DNA of 55,101 nt from Ardenticatena sp. (GCA_015487975.1 WFOS01000072.1:1-55101); one strand, 5' to 3'. Numbered from the stretch's first letter, positions 1-9,429 are shown. The notes: generated by a model not told the origin, from the letters alone. Translations and numbers: made by a program.

Positions 1-151
1 CTCCCAAGCCGAGACGCCAAGCCGAGACGTTTCGCAGCCAGAACCGAGCGTCCAGCACGCCCTCTTCGAGGCCTGGGGCGCCTCTGGCTTGCTTTTTCCA
101 CGCTCCATCTCGTCTCTTCCCATCCCCCACCACGTTTTGGGTAATCACCAG
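1..151 (+). repeat. Dispersed repeat, copy A (partial at left edge)
   Basis: This stretch is almost identical to the reverse complement of 54829-54980 and shares its last ~98 bases with 11347-11444. Against the right-edge copy it differs by about two substitutions and a 13-base tandem duplication (4-16 repeated at 17-29). Similarity stops at the same point in all three copies, just after GGTAATCACCAG or GGTCATCACCAG. No transposase ORF or target duplication is visible. Reading frames through it are not shared convincingly enough to call a gene. It lies about 100 bases upstream of mnmE in the same orientation. Confidence 0.85.
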
Positions 152-252
152 CCATTTGTCATACAGCGTTCCCACGCCGTGAGCGTTCACTTTGTGTCAG
201 GCATGTTGCAGGTACAATTGAACACCACACCACATGAAAGGAGACTTGACCC

Positions 253-1623
253 GTGGCATACGCCCTGGATGATACCATCGCCGCCATTGCGACCCCAATT
301 GGCGAGGGGGGGATTGGCATTGTGCGCATCAGTGGGCCGGAAGCGTTGTCCATTTTGCAACGCCTGTTTCGTCCTGCACGGGCACGCCGTCTTGAATCGC
401 ATCGTCTGGTCTATGGGCACATCGTCGATCCCGAGACTGGCGAGGTGGTGGATGAAGTGATGACGGTTTACATGCGTGCGCCGCATACCTACACGCGTCA
501 GGATGTTGTCGAAATTCACGGGCATGGTGGCGTGGCACCGTTGCGAGCGGTCTTGTCGCTTGTTTTGGCGGCCGGAGCGCGGCTCGCTGAACCGGGTGAA
601 ATGACGCTCCGCGCCTTTCTCAACGGACGCATCGATCTGGCACAAGCCGAGGCTGTGCTCGATGTGGTGCGTGCGCGTACTGAGGCAGGCTTGCAGGCTG
701 CACTGCGGCAGCTGGGTGGCCACCTCTCCGACGATATTCGCGAGGCACGCCAGATGTTGCTGGATGTGCTCGCGCATCTGACGGCGTTGATCGATTTCCC
801 CGAAGATGATGTGCCCCCGCAAGACATTGCTCCCGACCTGGAACGGGTCGCCGCTCACCTAGAACGCCTGCTTGCCACTGCTGACCGTGGCATGCTCCTG
901 CGCGATGGGGTGCGTGTGGCCATCGTTGGGCGTCCCAACGTGGGCAAGAGTAGCTTGCTCAACCGCCTCTTGCGACACGACCGCGCCATCGTAACCGACA
1001 TTCCTGGCACGACGCGCGACGTGCTGGAAGAAACGCTCAATGTGCGCGGCATTCCCGTGGTGGTGGTGGATACCGCTGGCATTCGCCAGACGCATGACGT
1101 GGTCGAATCCATTGGGGTCGAACGGAGCCGTGCTGCCATCGCACAGGCCGATCTGGTTCTCTTCGTGCTGGATGCCAGCCAACCGCTCACCGATGAAGAC
1201 CATCGCATTGCCGCCGACGTGGAAGGGCGCCCGGCGATTGTCGTGCTCAACAAAACCGACTTGCCGCGCCACCTGCACCCGCATGACATTCCTTTTTTGT
1301 CGCAGGCCCCTCGTGTCGAATTGTCGGCGCAGCGTGGCGACGGGGTAGACCGCCTGGAAGAGGTGCTGTTCGAGATGGTCACGGGAGGGCATGTGATGCC
1401 CGTACATGGTGCATTGGTCACCAACCCACGCCACAAGGCGGCCTTGCAACGCGCCCTCGACCATGTGCGTGCCGCGCAATCCACGTATGCCGCTGGATTG
1501 CCAGCCGACTTCATCACGATCGACCTGCACAGCGCCGTCAATGCACTGGGTGAGATTACCGGCGAAACCGCAACCGAAGATCTGTTGGACACGATTTTCA
1601 GCCGCTTTTGCATTGGGAAATAA
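253..1623 (+). CDS. mnmE: tRNA uridine-5-carboxymethylaminomethyl(34) synthesis GTPase MnmE
   Basis: MnmE is a cytoplasmic GTPase that works with MnmG to install the carboxymethylaminomethyl group on wobble U34 of certain tRNAs. The 456-residue length is normal. The N-terminal tetrahydrofolate-binding domain opens with DDTIAAIATPIGEGGIGIVR. The central helical domain is interrupted by a G domain with P-loop GRPNVGKSS (about residue 225), DTAG switch II and NKTD. The protein ends in the diagnostic FCIGK, whose Cys is needed for tRNA modification. The start is GTG, placed by GAAAGGAGAC at 238-247 upstream. No mnmG partner is in the window. Identification is secure. Confidence 0.97.
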   Translation: MAYALDDTIAAIATPIGEGGIGIVRISGPEALSILQRLFRPARARRLESHRLVYGHIVDPETGEVVDEVMTVYMRAPHTYTRQDVVEIHGHGGVAPLRAVLSLVLAAGARLAEPGEMTLRAFLNGRIDLAQAEAVLDVVRARTEAGLQAALRQLGGHLSDDIREARQMLLDVLAHLTALIDFPEDDVPPQDIAPDLERVAAHLERLLATADRGMLLRDGVRVAIVGRPNVGKSSLLNRLLRHDRAIVTDIPGTTRDVLEETLNVRGIPVVVVDTAGIRQTHDVVESIGVERSRAAIAQADLVLFVLDASQPLTDEDHRIAADVEGRPAIVVLNKTDLPRHLHPHDIPFLSQAPRVELSAQRGDGVDRLEEVLFEMVTGGHVMPVHGALVTNPRHKAALQRALDHVRAAQSTYAAGLPADFITIDLHSAVNALGEITGETATEDLLDTIFSRFCIGK

Positions 1624-1763
1624 CTTCCCCCAACATCCCCCGTTGTGTGAACAAAAAGCCATACTTCGATGTTGAAATCATAACATTGCATTCCACAACA
1701 GTGGGTACAGTACACATGTACAAAGCCGAACCAACGGGTGGATGCCCAAAGGAGTCCAGGTCT

Positions 1764-2927
1764 ATGCAAGCCAAACATTGGTCGCCCATGCTTTTCATGG
1801 TTGGCTGGCTTTTGCTCGCCGCGTGGCTGACGGCTTGCGGGGGGAGTGAACCGCTTGTGCAGGAAACCCGTATCGAACCACCAACTGCGACGCCCACAGA
1901 GCCAGTCGTGCCTTCCCCAACCGCTGCCATGCCAACCCCCACGCATCCCACACGCGACCTGCCTACCCCGACACCGACAGCCGCGCCTGCCTTTGTGGTT
2001 GACGAGCGTGGCAATCTCTGGCTTGGCGATCGGATGGTGGTCAATACCAAAGAGGTGGCGCCGGGGTGTTTCAGCGGCACGTTGCTCCCTTCACCGCGGG
2101 GTGATTACGTCGTATTCTTGCTTTCATGTATCGAAGGTGAAAACGAAGCCTATCTTGTCTCCACGGATGGACAGAATGTGCGGCGTATCACCGACCAGTG
2201 GGATGCCGTCAATGGCGAGGCGCTCGTGTGGTCGCCCACCGGCCGCGAGTTTGTGTACGAACGGATCAATGCTTGCTGTATCGAACCGCCACCAACCGCA
2301 CCCCAGGCAGGGCTGGTTTTGTACGATGTTGCGACTGGCGAAAAACGCCTGCTCGCCGCCAATGTACACCTGACCCCGCTCGCATGGTCGCCTGATGGAC
2401 GCTGGCTGGCATTCCTTGATTTTCGTGATGCTCCATTTGGTGCAGAACGAGCGGGCAAACTCTACATTCTGGATGTGGTCGCTGATGCCGCCTGGATAGT
2501 TGATGAGCAGGTCGAAGCGGACGAATGTGCCACCCTCACCTGGGAAGCGCAGAACGAAGGTCTGGTGCTGGTTTGTGTGGCAGCCGATGGCAAAAAGCGG
2601 ACTGAATATCGTATTCCGTCGGGGACGCGCAGCCTGGAACCACCGGGCACACCGATGCCCATCGAGGCGCTTCGCCCGCCCAACCCGCCCGAAGAGCGCT
2701 ATCGCGTGGTGCGTGTGGCTGAGGACGATGTGTTGAATGTGCGTAGCGGTCCCGGTGTGGCCTACGAGATTGTGGGCGCATTGCCCCCGAATGCCGAGGG
2801 CGTGCGCATTACCGGCGAGCCGGTGCAGGTCAACGATTCATTCTGGGTGCCGATTGAGTGGAATGGCGTGAGTGGCTGGGTCAACGGCTTCTACCTAGCG
2901 CCGATGCATGGTGAGCAAGCGCCATAA
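1764..2927 (+). CDS. Predicted lipoprotein with beta-propeller repeats and C-terminal SH3 domain
   Basis: This 387-residue protein starts at the ATG preceded by AAAGGAG (1748-1754). The N-terminus is a lipoprotein signal (hydrophobic stretch, then LTAC before GGS), so it is probably anchored on the outer face of the membrane. A Pro/Thr-rich linker follows (about residues 35-75). Next come TolB/PD40-like propeller repeats (WSPTGREFVYE, WSPDGRWLAFL), and residues ~315-380 form a bacterial SH3 domain (VLNVRSGPGVAYEIVG ... GWVNGFYL). SH3_3 domains of this type often bind cell-wall material. Substrate and role are unknown. An upstream in-frame start at 1608 would overlap mnmE and would destroy the signal peptide. 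Confidence 0.85.
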   Translation: MQAKHWSPMLFMVGWLLLAAWLTACGGSEPLVQETRIEPPTATPTEPVVPSPTAAMPTPTHPTRDLPTPTPTAAPAFVVDERGNLWLGDRMVVNTKEVAPGCFSGTLLPSPRGDYVVFLLSCIEGENEAYLVSTDGQNVRRITDQWDAVNGEALVWSPTGREFVYERINACCIEPPPTAPQAGLVLYDVATGEKRLLAANVHLTPLAWSPDGRWLAFLDFRDAPFGAERAGKLYILDVVADAAWIVDEQVEADECATLTWEAQNEGLVLVCVAADGKKRTEYRIPSGTRSLEPPGTPMPIEALRPPNPPEERYRVVRVAEDDVLNVRSGPGVAYEIVGALPPNAEGVRITGEPVQVNDSFWVPIEWNGVSGWVNGFYLAPMHGEQAP

Positions 2928-3035
2928 GCGTGCTAGACCGCTCAGGTCATCCCTGCCTGGCCGGCCCTGGTACTGAAAAACCGACACAATTGGCCCCAAA
3001 TCTCGAAAAAAAACCAAAATTGCCTGCAAACCCTA

Positions 3036-3064
3036 TTGACTTTGAGGCGCCAGCATCTTATAAT
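3036..3064 (+). promoter_or_regulatory. Consensus sigma-70 promoter of the sigma factor gene
   Basis: TTGACT at 3036-3041 and a perfect TATAAT at 3059-3064 are separated by 17 bases. They lie about 90 bases upstream of the sigma factor start, giving a leader of roughly 80 nt. It is one of the best promoter matches in the window. Confidence 0.85.
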
Positions 3065-3152
3065 GCGGCATACCTGCGCGGTGTACAGCCTTCCCCGCAC
3101 AGAGCACCTCTTCACAAAAAAAGCCGCTCGGCAACCATAGCGGAGGAGATAC

Positions 3153-4295
3153 ATGGGGCGTATCGACGCGATGTTTGACGTATTGCTCGCGCTGGCCGAA
3201 CAGCAGGGTTCTCTTCGCATGCAAGATATCCTCACCAAATTTTCACCACCACCCGATGAAGAAACAGTGCTCATCCTCTGTGAACGGCTCGAAGAAGCTG
3301 GTGTAGACATTCTCGAAGATGCTCCTCGCACGTCACGCTCGCGCTCCGTGTCCGAACGAACCTGGCGCGATCTTTCCATGCTCAGCCCCGACGATACGGT
3401 GGGGCTCTATCTCATGGAAAGTTGCCAACACCCATTGTTGACCGCCGAGCAAGAAGTTGACCTGGCGCAGCGCATGGAACGCGGAAAAATCGCCGAAGAG
3501 CGCCTGCGTGCCGAAAAAGAGAGGCTGGATGCAGAGACGCGCCGCAAGTTGGAAGCCCTAGTGCAGGATGGGCGCGAAGCCCGACGTATGCTCATCGAAT
3601 CGAATTACCGCCTGGTCATCTCGATCGCCAAGCGCTACGAAGGGCGTGGCGTTCCCCTGCTCGACCTCATTCAGGAAGGCAACATCGGCCTGATGCGTGC
3701 TGTCGAAAAATTCGACTACCACCTGGGTTACAAGTTCAGTACCTATGCCACCTGGTGGATTCGGCAGGCTATTACACGTGCCATTGCCGATCAGAGCCGC
3801 ACGATCCGTGTACCCGTCCACATGACAGATCGTATCGCCGAAATGCACCGCACGGTGCGACGGCTTTCGCAGGAATTGGGGCGTGACCCAACGCTTGAAG
3901 AACTGGCTGCTGCATTGCAGACAACCCCCGAAAAAATCCAGATGATGATGCAGGTGGCACAACACCCTATGAGCTTGGAAACTCCCGTGGGGGATGATGC
4001 TGAAACCAATCTGGGTGATTTCATCGAAGACGATTCGACTCCTTCACCGCTCGATCATGCGTTGCGCCACCTTTTGCGCGAAGAGCTCGAACGTGTCATT
4101 GCGTCATTGCACCCGCGCGAAGCCCAAATTTTGCGCTTGCGCTATGGGTTGAAAGGGGGGAATGGCATGACGTTGGAACAAGTTGGGCAAAAGTATGGCC
4201 TGACCCGCGAGCGTATTCGCCAGATTGAAGTAGAAGCCTTGCGCAAATTGCGCCATCCAAGCCGTAGCCGTCGTTTGCGGGACTTTCTGGCATGA
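3153..4295 (+). CDS. RNA polymerase sigma factor, RpoD/SigA family
   Basis: This is a 380-residue sigma-70 family factor that directs core RNA polymerase to -10/-35 promoters. It has a short helical N-terminal part, region 1.2 ([10 protein letters not shown] ... [14 protein letters not shown], about 88-120), region 2 ([20 protein letters not shown] ... [17 protein letters not shown]), region 3 ([13 protein letters not shown] ...) and region 4 with the helix-turn-helix ([20 protein letters not shown]). Presence of region 1.2 and all later regions makes it a primary or primary-like (group 1/2) factor. Whether it is the housekeeping SigA cannot be decided from one locus. The start has GGAGGAG at 3143-3149 in front. 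Its stop overlaps the next gene (ATGA). Confidence 0.95.
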   Translation: MGRIDAMFDVLLALAEQQGSLRMQDILTKFSPPPDEETVLILCERLEEAGVDILEDAPRTSRSRSVSERTWRDLSMLSPDDTVGLYLMESCQHPLLTAEQEVDLAQRMERGKIAEERLRAEKERLDAETRRKLEALVQDGREARRMLIESNYRLVISIAKRYEGRGVPLLDLIQEGNIGLMRAVEKFDYHLGYKFSTYATWWIRQAITRAIADQSRTIRVPVHMTDRIAEMHRTVRRLSQELGRDPTLEELAAALQTTPEKIQMMMQVAQHPMSLETPVGDDAETNLGDFIEDDSTPSPLDHALRHLLREELERVIASLHPREAQILRLRYGLKGGNGMTLEQVGQKYGLTRERIRQIEVEALRKLRHPSRSRRLRDFLA

Positions 4296-4507
4296 TCCGT
4301 ACCCGTACTTCAGCGCAATGCCCTCTTTGTGGAGCATCTCTCGTCCTCCCGGCGGATGTCGCCGTGGGGGATGTATTGGAATGTCGAGCCTGTGGCGTGT
4401 GTCTCGTGTTGAATGCACTTTCGCCAAGTCTGCTCGATATCGCTTTGGTAGAGTGGCTTTCTTCATATCACTTCTTCTCTCCAACACGTGACACATTGCT
4501 TTTGTGA
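4292..4507 (+). CDS. LysW-like small zinc-ribbon protein
   Basis: This 71-residue protein overlaps the sigma factor stop by 4 bases (ATGA), so the two are probably translationally coupled. CPLCG and CRACG form a zinc ribbon with the spacing and inner sequence (VAVGDVLEC) of LysW/ArgW amino-group carrier proteins, followed by the expected [10 protein letters not shown] region. The acidic body and C-terminal EDWGE, whose terminal Glu carries the lysine/arginine intermediate, are missing; the tail reads SPTRDTLLL instead. It is therefore unlikely to be a functional carrier. It may be a zinc-ribbon protein with another role, for example acting with the sigma factor. No lysine-biosynthesis gene is nearby. 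Confidence 0.75.
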   Translation: MIRTRTSAQCPLCGASLVLPADVAVGDVLECRACGVCLVLNALSPSLLDIALVEWLSSYHFFSPTRDTLLL

Positions 4508-4713
4508 GTGCACAACCTTCTCTGTCGTACGTCTCATTCTATCAGCAATCACACAGAATGAGCACCCCAAAATACCGCTTTATTTCTTGCCCGAGATAAT
4601 TTCGAGATAGATCGAGGGTATAATCGAAAGTATCACGGTTACCTGGTGGGCATACGTCTCTATCTGCTATACGCTCTGAAGGCAGTTGTTGTAAAGGAGT
4701 GGAGGGTTTTCCT
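4508..4713 (+). promoter_or_regulatory. Intergenic region with candidate promoter for the SdrD-repeat protein
   Basis: A hairpin with an 8-bp stem and 14-nt loop (4533-4540 with 4555-4562) follows the zinc-ribbon gene but lacks a T tract, so it is a poor terminator. A perfect TATAAT lies at 4619-4624 without a clear -35 box, about 90 bases before the next start. GTAAAGGAG and GGAGGG at 4691-4706 serve as ribosome-binding site for the ATG at 4714. Confidence 0.45.
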
Positions 4714-7700
4714 ATGCCTCGGCGGATTTGGCACGCACTCGTTCTCACGTTGGTTCTTCTCGCCTGGACATTCCTCGGCTTGGCACCCCATCGTATCCCG
4801 GCCGTGCTGGCACGTCTCGAACCACGTTTCGACCTCGACCTTGGGCGTAACGCCAACGCATCACGCCTGGCGGCGACCACTGCCTCGACCAGCAATACAG
4901 CCCTCGCGACGAGTGATGCGTATTGGTCACAAGCGTTCACCTCACCAGGCGGGCTTGGTCTACCCGCGGAGGTCATTTCTCTGTTGACGCTTCCCGACGG
5001 CCGGATTGTGGCTGGTGGTGCCTTCGATGGTGGGTTTGCTATTTTCGATGGCAGTGCTTGGAGCACACCAACGGATGCTGTCAATGGTTGGACAGGCGTA
5101 TCGGGATGGGTTTGGGCGCTGGCGTATGATAGCAGCGCGAACGTCCTCTACCTCGGTGGCGATTTCTATCGCTTGGGCTTGGCCTCGCAAAATGGCCCCA
5201 TTGCCAATGGCGTGGCCGGTTTCGATCTCGATACCCAAACGTACTTCACGTTGCCACATGGAACGAGTGGGTACGTTGGGATCGAGGGCACAGCCTATGC
5301 ACTTGCACTCTATCAGGGCGAATTGTACGTCGGTGGGTATGTGACGGGTACCGCTGGGCTGGCCACAGAAGGCGTTGTGCGCTGGAACCCACAGACGAAA
5401 CAGTGGCGCGATGTCGATGGCGGTACATCCGCTTTGAGTAAAGTCGAAGCGTTGCATGTCGCCAACGGACTGCTCTATGTGGGTGGTGATTTTACCAGCG
5501 TCAAGGGTGGTGCATTGCCAGCCAACTACATCGCGGCATGGAATGGGACACAGTGGAGCGCATTGGGTGGTGGTGCAAGTGGGCCTGTCAAAGCGCTCGC
5601 CAGTGATTCCACAGGGTTGCTCTATGTCGGCGGGGCCTCTTTCAATAGCCAGACCGGCACGGACGAGGGCTTCGTGGATATGTGGGATGGCGCGCAATGG
5701 CAGGTGGTGGGAACTCCTGTGTCGTCGTTGCCAGCCTGTTATTCGTCTGTCAACGCATTGGCGGTGAATGACAACGATATTCTCTTTGCCGCTGGTTTCT
5801 TCGATACGCCGGGGCGACGTATTGCCAAGTGGGATGGAACGAGTTGGAGTGGGCTTGGGAGTGGTGTTGGTGACCCGTTCGTCGTGTGTGAGAATGCGTC
5901 GGCGGCATATGTGAATGCGCTCACGACATACGATTACGCGGTCTATGTAGGTGGCACGTTTACCACAGCAGGGGGCAAAAGCGCCATCAACATCTCGCGA
6001 TGGCTGGATGGCGATGCCGTTGTCGGTGATTTGATCTGGGAAGATGCGAATGGCAACGGAATCCAAAATGGTGGCGAATATGGTGTTGCCAACGTAACGG
6101 TTTACCTCTACCGTGGATTGGGATTGACTCCTGAAATGACAACGACGACGAACGCCAACGGGTATTACTCCTTCACCATTTCGCCGCCGCCCGACATCGG
6201 TGAAACCTTCTACTTGGAGTTCGATGTTCCATCCGGATATTATCCTGTGTCGGAGAATCAGGGGAACGACGATAGACTCGATAGCGATTTTTGGAGCCAG
6301 CCTCCCTACGTCATTGCTCGCACGGATTCATTCTCTATCACACAACAGTACAACTGGCAATGGGATGGCGGGCTCTATCGGCGTGGAACGCTCGCCGGGC
6401 GCGCCTGGCAGGATACCGATGGGGACGGTGTGCATGAAACGGGTGAACCAGTCGTCTCGGGTATCACGGTGACACTCGGGACCAGTAGCGGTGTCCTTTC
6501 GACAACGCAGACCAGTGCAACGGGTGTCTACACATTTGCCAATCTTACACCAGGAACCTACATCATCACCTTCACACAGCAAGCTGGATACGTCTTCACG
6601 TTACAGGACGCGACCAGTGATGACCTCGATAGCGATGTCGATCGAAATGGTGTGCTGACGGTTACCTTGTTGTCAGGCCAGCTGAAAGATACGAACGATG
6701 CCGGCTATGTGCTCAATCAGCCAGCCCTCGCAACGGGCTACAAATTCCACGATTTGGATGGCGACGGGGTGTGGGATCAAAACGAGCCGCCGCTTGTCGA
6801 TTGGTCGATTTACATCGATAGCAACAACAATGGTCTTCACGATCTCAACGAACCGATGAGCAATACGCTCTCGAATGGGGCATATACCCTGACGTTGCCG
6901 GCGTCGGGCACGTATACGATTCGAGAAGTGCTCGCCCCTGGGTGGAAACAGACCACTCCGGTCAGCGGTAGTTATGTCGTTCAAGCCGTTCCAGGACAGA
7001 TCGTGCGGAACCTCAACTTTGGGAACCAGCAATTGGGGGCGATAACAGGTCGGAAGTACGAAGACGTGAATGGGAACGGGGACATCGATCCAGGCGAACC
7101 GGGTGTGGCCGGGTGGACGGTGTGGCTGGATATGAATGGGAATGGGGACATCGACACTGGGGAACCGTGGACGACGACGAATGCGAGCGGGTACTACACC
7201 TTCACGAACGTGGTCCCTGGGGTCTACACGGTGACGGAGGAAATTCGGCCGGGCTGGACACAGACGGAGCCTGGGGACAACCAGCCGCAGGTGGTGACGG
7301 TGACGGCCGGGCAGAGCGCCTATGCGCCCTTTGGGAATGCGCGTTTGGTGACGATCAGCGGCCTGGCGTGGGAGGACTTCGACAGAGATGGGTTGTACGA
7401 ACCGTTGAGCGAGCCACGGAACGAGCGGACGCTGGCGGGTATCACGGTGACCTTGGCGTCGCCGGGCGGTGGGGTGTATGCGATCACACAGACGAATAGC
7501 AGTGGGCAGTACACGTTCACGGCGGCACCGGGGACGTACCTGCTGCAATTCGACAAACCGGCGGGGTACGATTTCACGATCCAGGATGCGAACAACAATT
7601 TGAGCGACACGATCGACAGCGATGTCGACCCGGCGACGGGACGGACGGTGACGTTCACGTTGAGTTCAGGGCAGCAAGCGACGACGTGGTTTGCGGGGTA

Positions 7701-9393
7701 CGTTCCGCGGCCGGCGACATTGGCGGGGCACAAGTTCCACGATTTGGATGGCGACGGGGTGTGGGATCAAAACGAGCCGCCAATGGAAGATTGGACGATC
7801 TATCTGGATCTTGATGGTGACGGGCAGCTTTCGGCGGCTGATATGGTGAGCGGGACGACGGCGAGTGGGGCGTACACCTTCACGGTCTATCCGGGGACGT
7901 ACACGATACGGGAAGTGGTGCCGACGGGATGGCGGTACGTGGTACCGGAAACGGGCGAATTCGTGGTGACGGTTTCGGCTGGGCAGGTGGTGACGGGACT
8001 GGACTTTGGGAACCAGCAATTGGGGGCGATAACAGGTCGGAAGTACGAAGACGTGAATGGGAACGGGGACATCGATCCAGGCGAACCGGGTGTGGCCGGG
8101 TGGACGGTGTGGCTGGATATGAATGGGAATGGGGACATCGACACAGGAGAACCGTGGACGACGACGAATGCGAGCGGGTACTACACCTTCACGAACGTGA
8201 TCCCTGGGGTCTACACGGTGACGGAGGAGATTCGGCCGGGCTGGACACAGACGGAGCCTGGGGACAACCAGCCGCAGGTGGTGACGGTGACGGCCGGGCA
8301 GAGCGCCTATGCACCCTTTGGGAATGCGCGTTTGGTGACGATCAGCGGCCTGGCGTGGGAGGACATCATTTACAACGGCATTCTCGACAGTGGAGAGCCA
8401 ACCAGTGAACCATTGTTGGCTGGCGTGACCGTGACACTCGCCTCACCGGGTGGCGGGGTGTATGCGATTACACGGACGAATAGCAGCGGGCAATACACGT
8501 TCACGGTGGCACCAGGAACGTACCTACTGCAATTCGACAAACCGGCGGGATACTTCTTCACTCTGCAAGATCAAGGCACTGACGAGCGGCGTGATAGCGA
8601 CGCCGATCCCATCACTGGCCGCACCATCTCCTTCACGTTGACATCAGGGGTTACCACAGATACGTGGAGCGTGGGCTTCTATCGTAAAGCGACTGTCACT
8701 GGTGTTGTCTTCCACGATCTCGATGCCGATGGCACGAAAGACGCCAATGAACCTGGCCTGGCTGGGGAAACAATCTTCGCCGATACCAATGCCAATGGCG
8801 TGCTCGATCCGGGCGAACCGTCGTTCACAACAGCGAACGATGGGGTGTACACATTGACACTCACACCAGGGACATATGCCATCTATCGCCATCCGAGCTT
8901 GATGCGCCTGACGTGGAACCAGAGCGTGCCTATCGATCCGCCATACTACACCGTTTCGCTTCTCAGCAACGGGCAGGCGACCGATAAGCATTTTGGGCTC
9001 TACACAACAGCGATCATCGGTGACCGAGTTTGGCACGATAGCGATGTGGATGGCATCCAAGATGCGAATGAGCAAGGGATGGCGGAGATCGTCGTCACGC
9101 TATACGCTGCGAGCAGTGAAACCGCTGTGATGACGACCACGACCGACATCAGTGGCTACTACACGTTCACGAATGTCTTGCCAGGCTCGTACTACTTGCA
9201 AGTGCACATCCCTGCCGGTTGGTACGCCAGCCCGCGAGATAAGGTGGTCGATACGCTCGATAGCGACATCGACGCCGGGGGCTTTACGTCCGTCTTCACC
9301 GTGCTCTCCAACGACGAACAGCGCATGTGGGATGCAGGCCTCTATCAGACACGTCGTCTCTATCTGCCGCTCATCCTCAAAACGAATGATTGA
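4714..9393 (+). CDS. Giant secreted protein with propeller-like head and ten SdrD B-type repeats
   Basis: This 1559-residue surface or secreted protein starts with a positively charged, hydrophobic signal sequence (MPRRIWHALVLTLVLLAWTF). Residues ~75-440 carry about seven LYVGGDFT-type repeats, typical of a beta-propeller-like fold. Ten SdrD B-like Ig-fold domains follow, each opening with motifs such as GDLIWEDANGNGIQNGGE, GRAWQDTDGDGVHETGEP or GRKYEDVNGNGDIDPGEP; the Asp/Asn-rich loops look calcium-binding. Domains 3-5 and 6-8 are near-identical copies (see repeats). The protein ends RRLYLPLILKTND, a tail of the YLPL type seen on exported Chloroflexi proteins. A role in adhesion or surface structure is likely but inferred. 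A GTG at 4699 is possible but sits inside the ribosome-binding site. Confidence 0.88.
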   Translation: MPRRIWHALVLTLVLLAWTFLGLAPHRIPAVLARLEPRFDLDLGRNANASRLAATTASTSNTALATSDAYWSQAFTSPGGLGLPAEVISLLTLPDGRIVAGGAFDGGFAIFDGSAWSTPTDAVNGWTGVSGWVWALAYDSSANVLYLGGDFYRLGLASQNGPIANGVAGFDLDTQTYFTLPHGTSGYVGIEGTAYALALYQGELYVGGYVTGTAGLATEGVVRWNPQTKQWRDVDGGTSALSKVEALHVANGLLYVGGDFTSVKGGALPANYIAAWNGTQWSALGGGASGPVKALASDSTGLLYVGGASFNSQTGTDEGFVDMWDGAQWQVVGTPVSSLPACYSSVNALAVNDNDILFAAGFFDTPGRRIAKWDGTSWSGLGSGVGDPFVVCENASAAYVNALTTYDYAVYVGGTFTTAGGKSAINISRWLDGDAVVGDLIWEDANGNGIQNGGEYGVANVTVYLYRGLGLTPEMTTTTNANGYYSFTISPPPDIGETFYLEFDVPSGYYPVSENQGNDDRLDSDFWSQPPYVIARTDSFSITQQYNWQWDGGLYRRGTLAGRAWQDTDGDGVHETGEPVVSGITVTLGTSSGVLSTTQTSATGVYTFANLTPGTYIITFTQQAGYVFTLQDATSDDLDSDVDRNGVLTVTLLSGQLKDTNDAGYVLNQPALATGYKFHDLDGDGVWDQNEPPLVDWSIYIDSNNNGLHDLNEPMSNTLSNGAYTLTLPASGTYTIREVLAPGWKQTTPVSGSYVVQAVPGQIVRNLNFGNQQLGAITGRKYEDVNGNGDIDPGEPGVAGWTVWLDMNGNGDIDTGEPWTTTNASGYYTFTNVVPGVYTVTEEIRPGWTQTEPGDNQPQVVTVTAGQSAYAPFGNARLVTISGLAWEDFDRDGLYEPLSEPRNERTLAGITVTLASPGGGVYAITQTNSSGQYTFTAAPGTYLLQFDKPAGYDFTIQDANNNLSDTIDSDVDPATGRTVTFTLSSGQQATTWFAGYVPRPATLAGHKFHDLDGDGVWDQNEPPMEDWTIYLDLDGDGQLSAADMVSGTTASGAYTFTVYPGTYTIREVVPTGWRYVVPETGEFVVTVSAGQVVTGLDFGNQQLGAITGRKYEDVNGNGDIDPGEPGVAGWTVWLDMNGNGDIDTGEPWTTTNASGYYTFTNVIPGVYTVTEEIRPGWTQTEPGDNQPQVVTVTAGQSAYAPFGNARLVTISGLAWEDIIYNGILDSGEPTSEPLLAGVTVTLASPGGGVYAITRTNSSGQYTFTVAPGTYLLQFDKPAGYFFTLQDQGTDERRDSDADPITGRTISFTLTSGVTTDTWSVGFYRKATVTGVVFHDLDADGTKDANEPGLAGETIFADTNANGVLDPGEPSFTTANDGVYTLTLTPGTYAIYRHPSLMRLTWNQSVPIDPPYYTVSLLSNGQATDKHFGLYTTAIIGDRVWHDSDVDGIQDANEQGMAEIVVTLYAASSETAVMTTTTDISGYYTFTNVLPGSYYLQVHIPAGWYASPRDKVVDTLDSDIDAGGFTSVFTVLSNDEQRMWDAGLYQTRRLYLPLILKTND
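6741..7730 (+). repeat. Intragenic tandem repeat unit 1 (SdrD domains 3-5)
   Basis: This unit of about 990 bases is repeated directly at 7731-8720. The best-conserved part, 7018-7377, matches 8005-8364 with only about five substitutions over 360 bases. 6741-6790 matches 7731-7780 at an offset of 990. The unit encodes three SdrD domains (KFHD, KYED and AWED types). Near-identity at silent positions implies recent duplication or gene conversion. Confidence 0.9.
7731..8720 (+). repeat. Intragenic tandem repeat unit 2 (SdrD domains 6-8)
   Basis: Second copy of the three-domain unit; 8005-8364 is nearly identical to 7018-7377. The flanking domain parts (7800-8000 and after 8364) have diverged, so conservation is patchy, as expected from duplication followed by local gene conversion. 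Confidence 0.9.
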
Positions 9394-9429
9394 GACGCCG
9401 ATCCTCCCGGTCTGGTAGTCTCACATGAG

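Noticed and set aside
200-225. TTGTGT-15-TACAAT as the mnmE promoter
   Set aside because: The spacer is too short and the -35 weak; no better pair was found in this gap.
2930-3178. 82-codon frame before the sigma factor
   Set aside because: It covers the consensus promoter and overlaps the sigma factor start; no ribosome-binding site.
6741-8720. Possible CRISPR-like or multi-copy array
   Set aside because: The repetition is coding, in frame and of SdrD domains; there are no short repeats with unique spacers.
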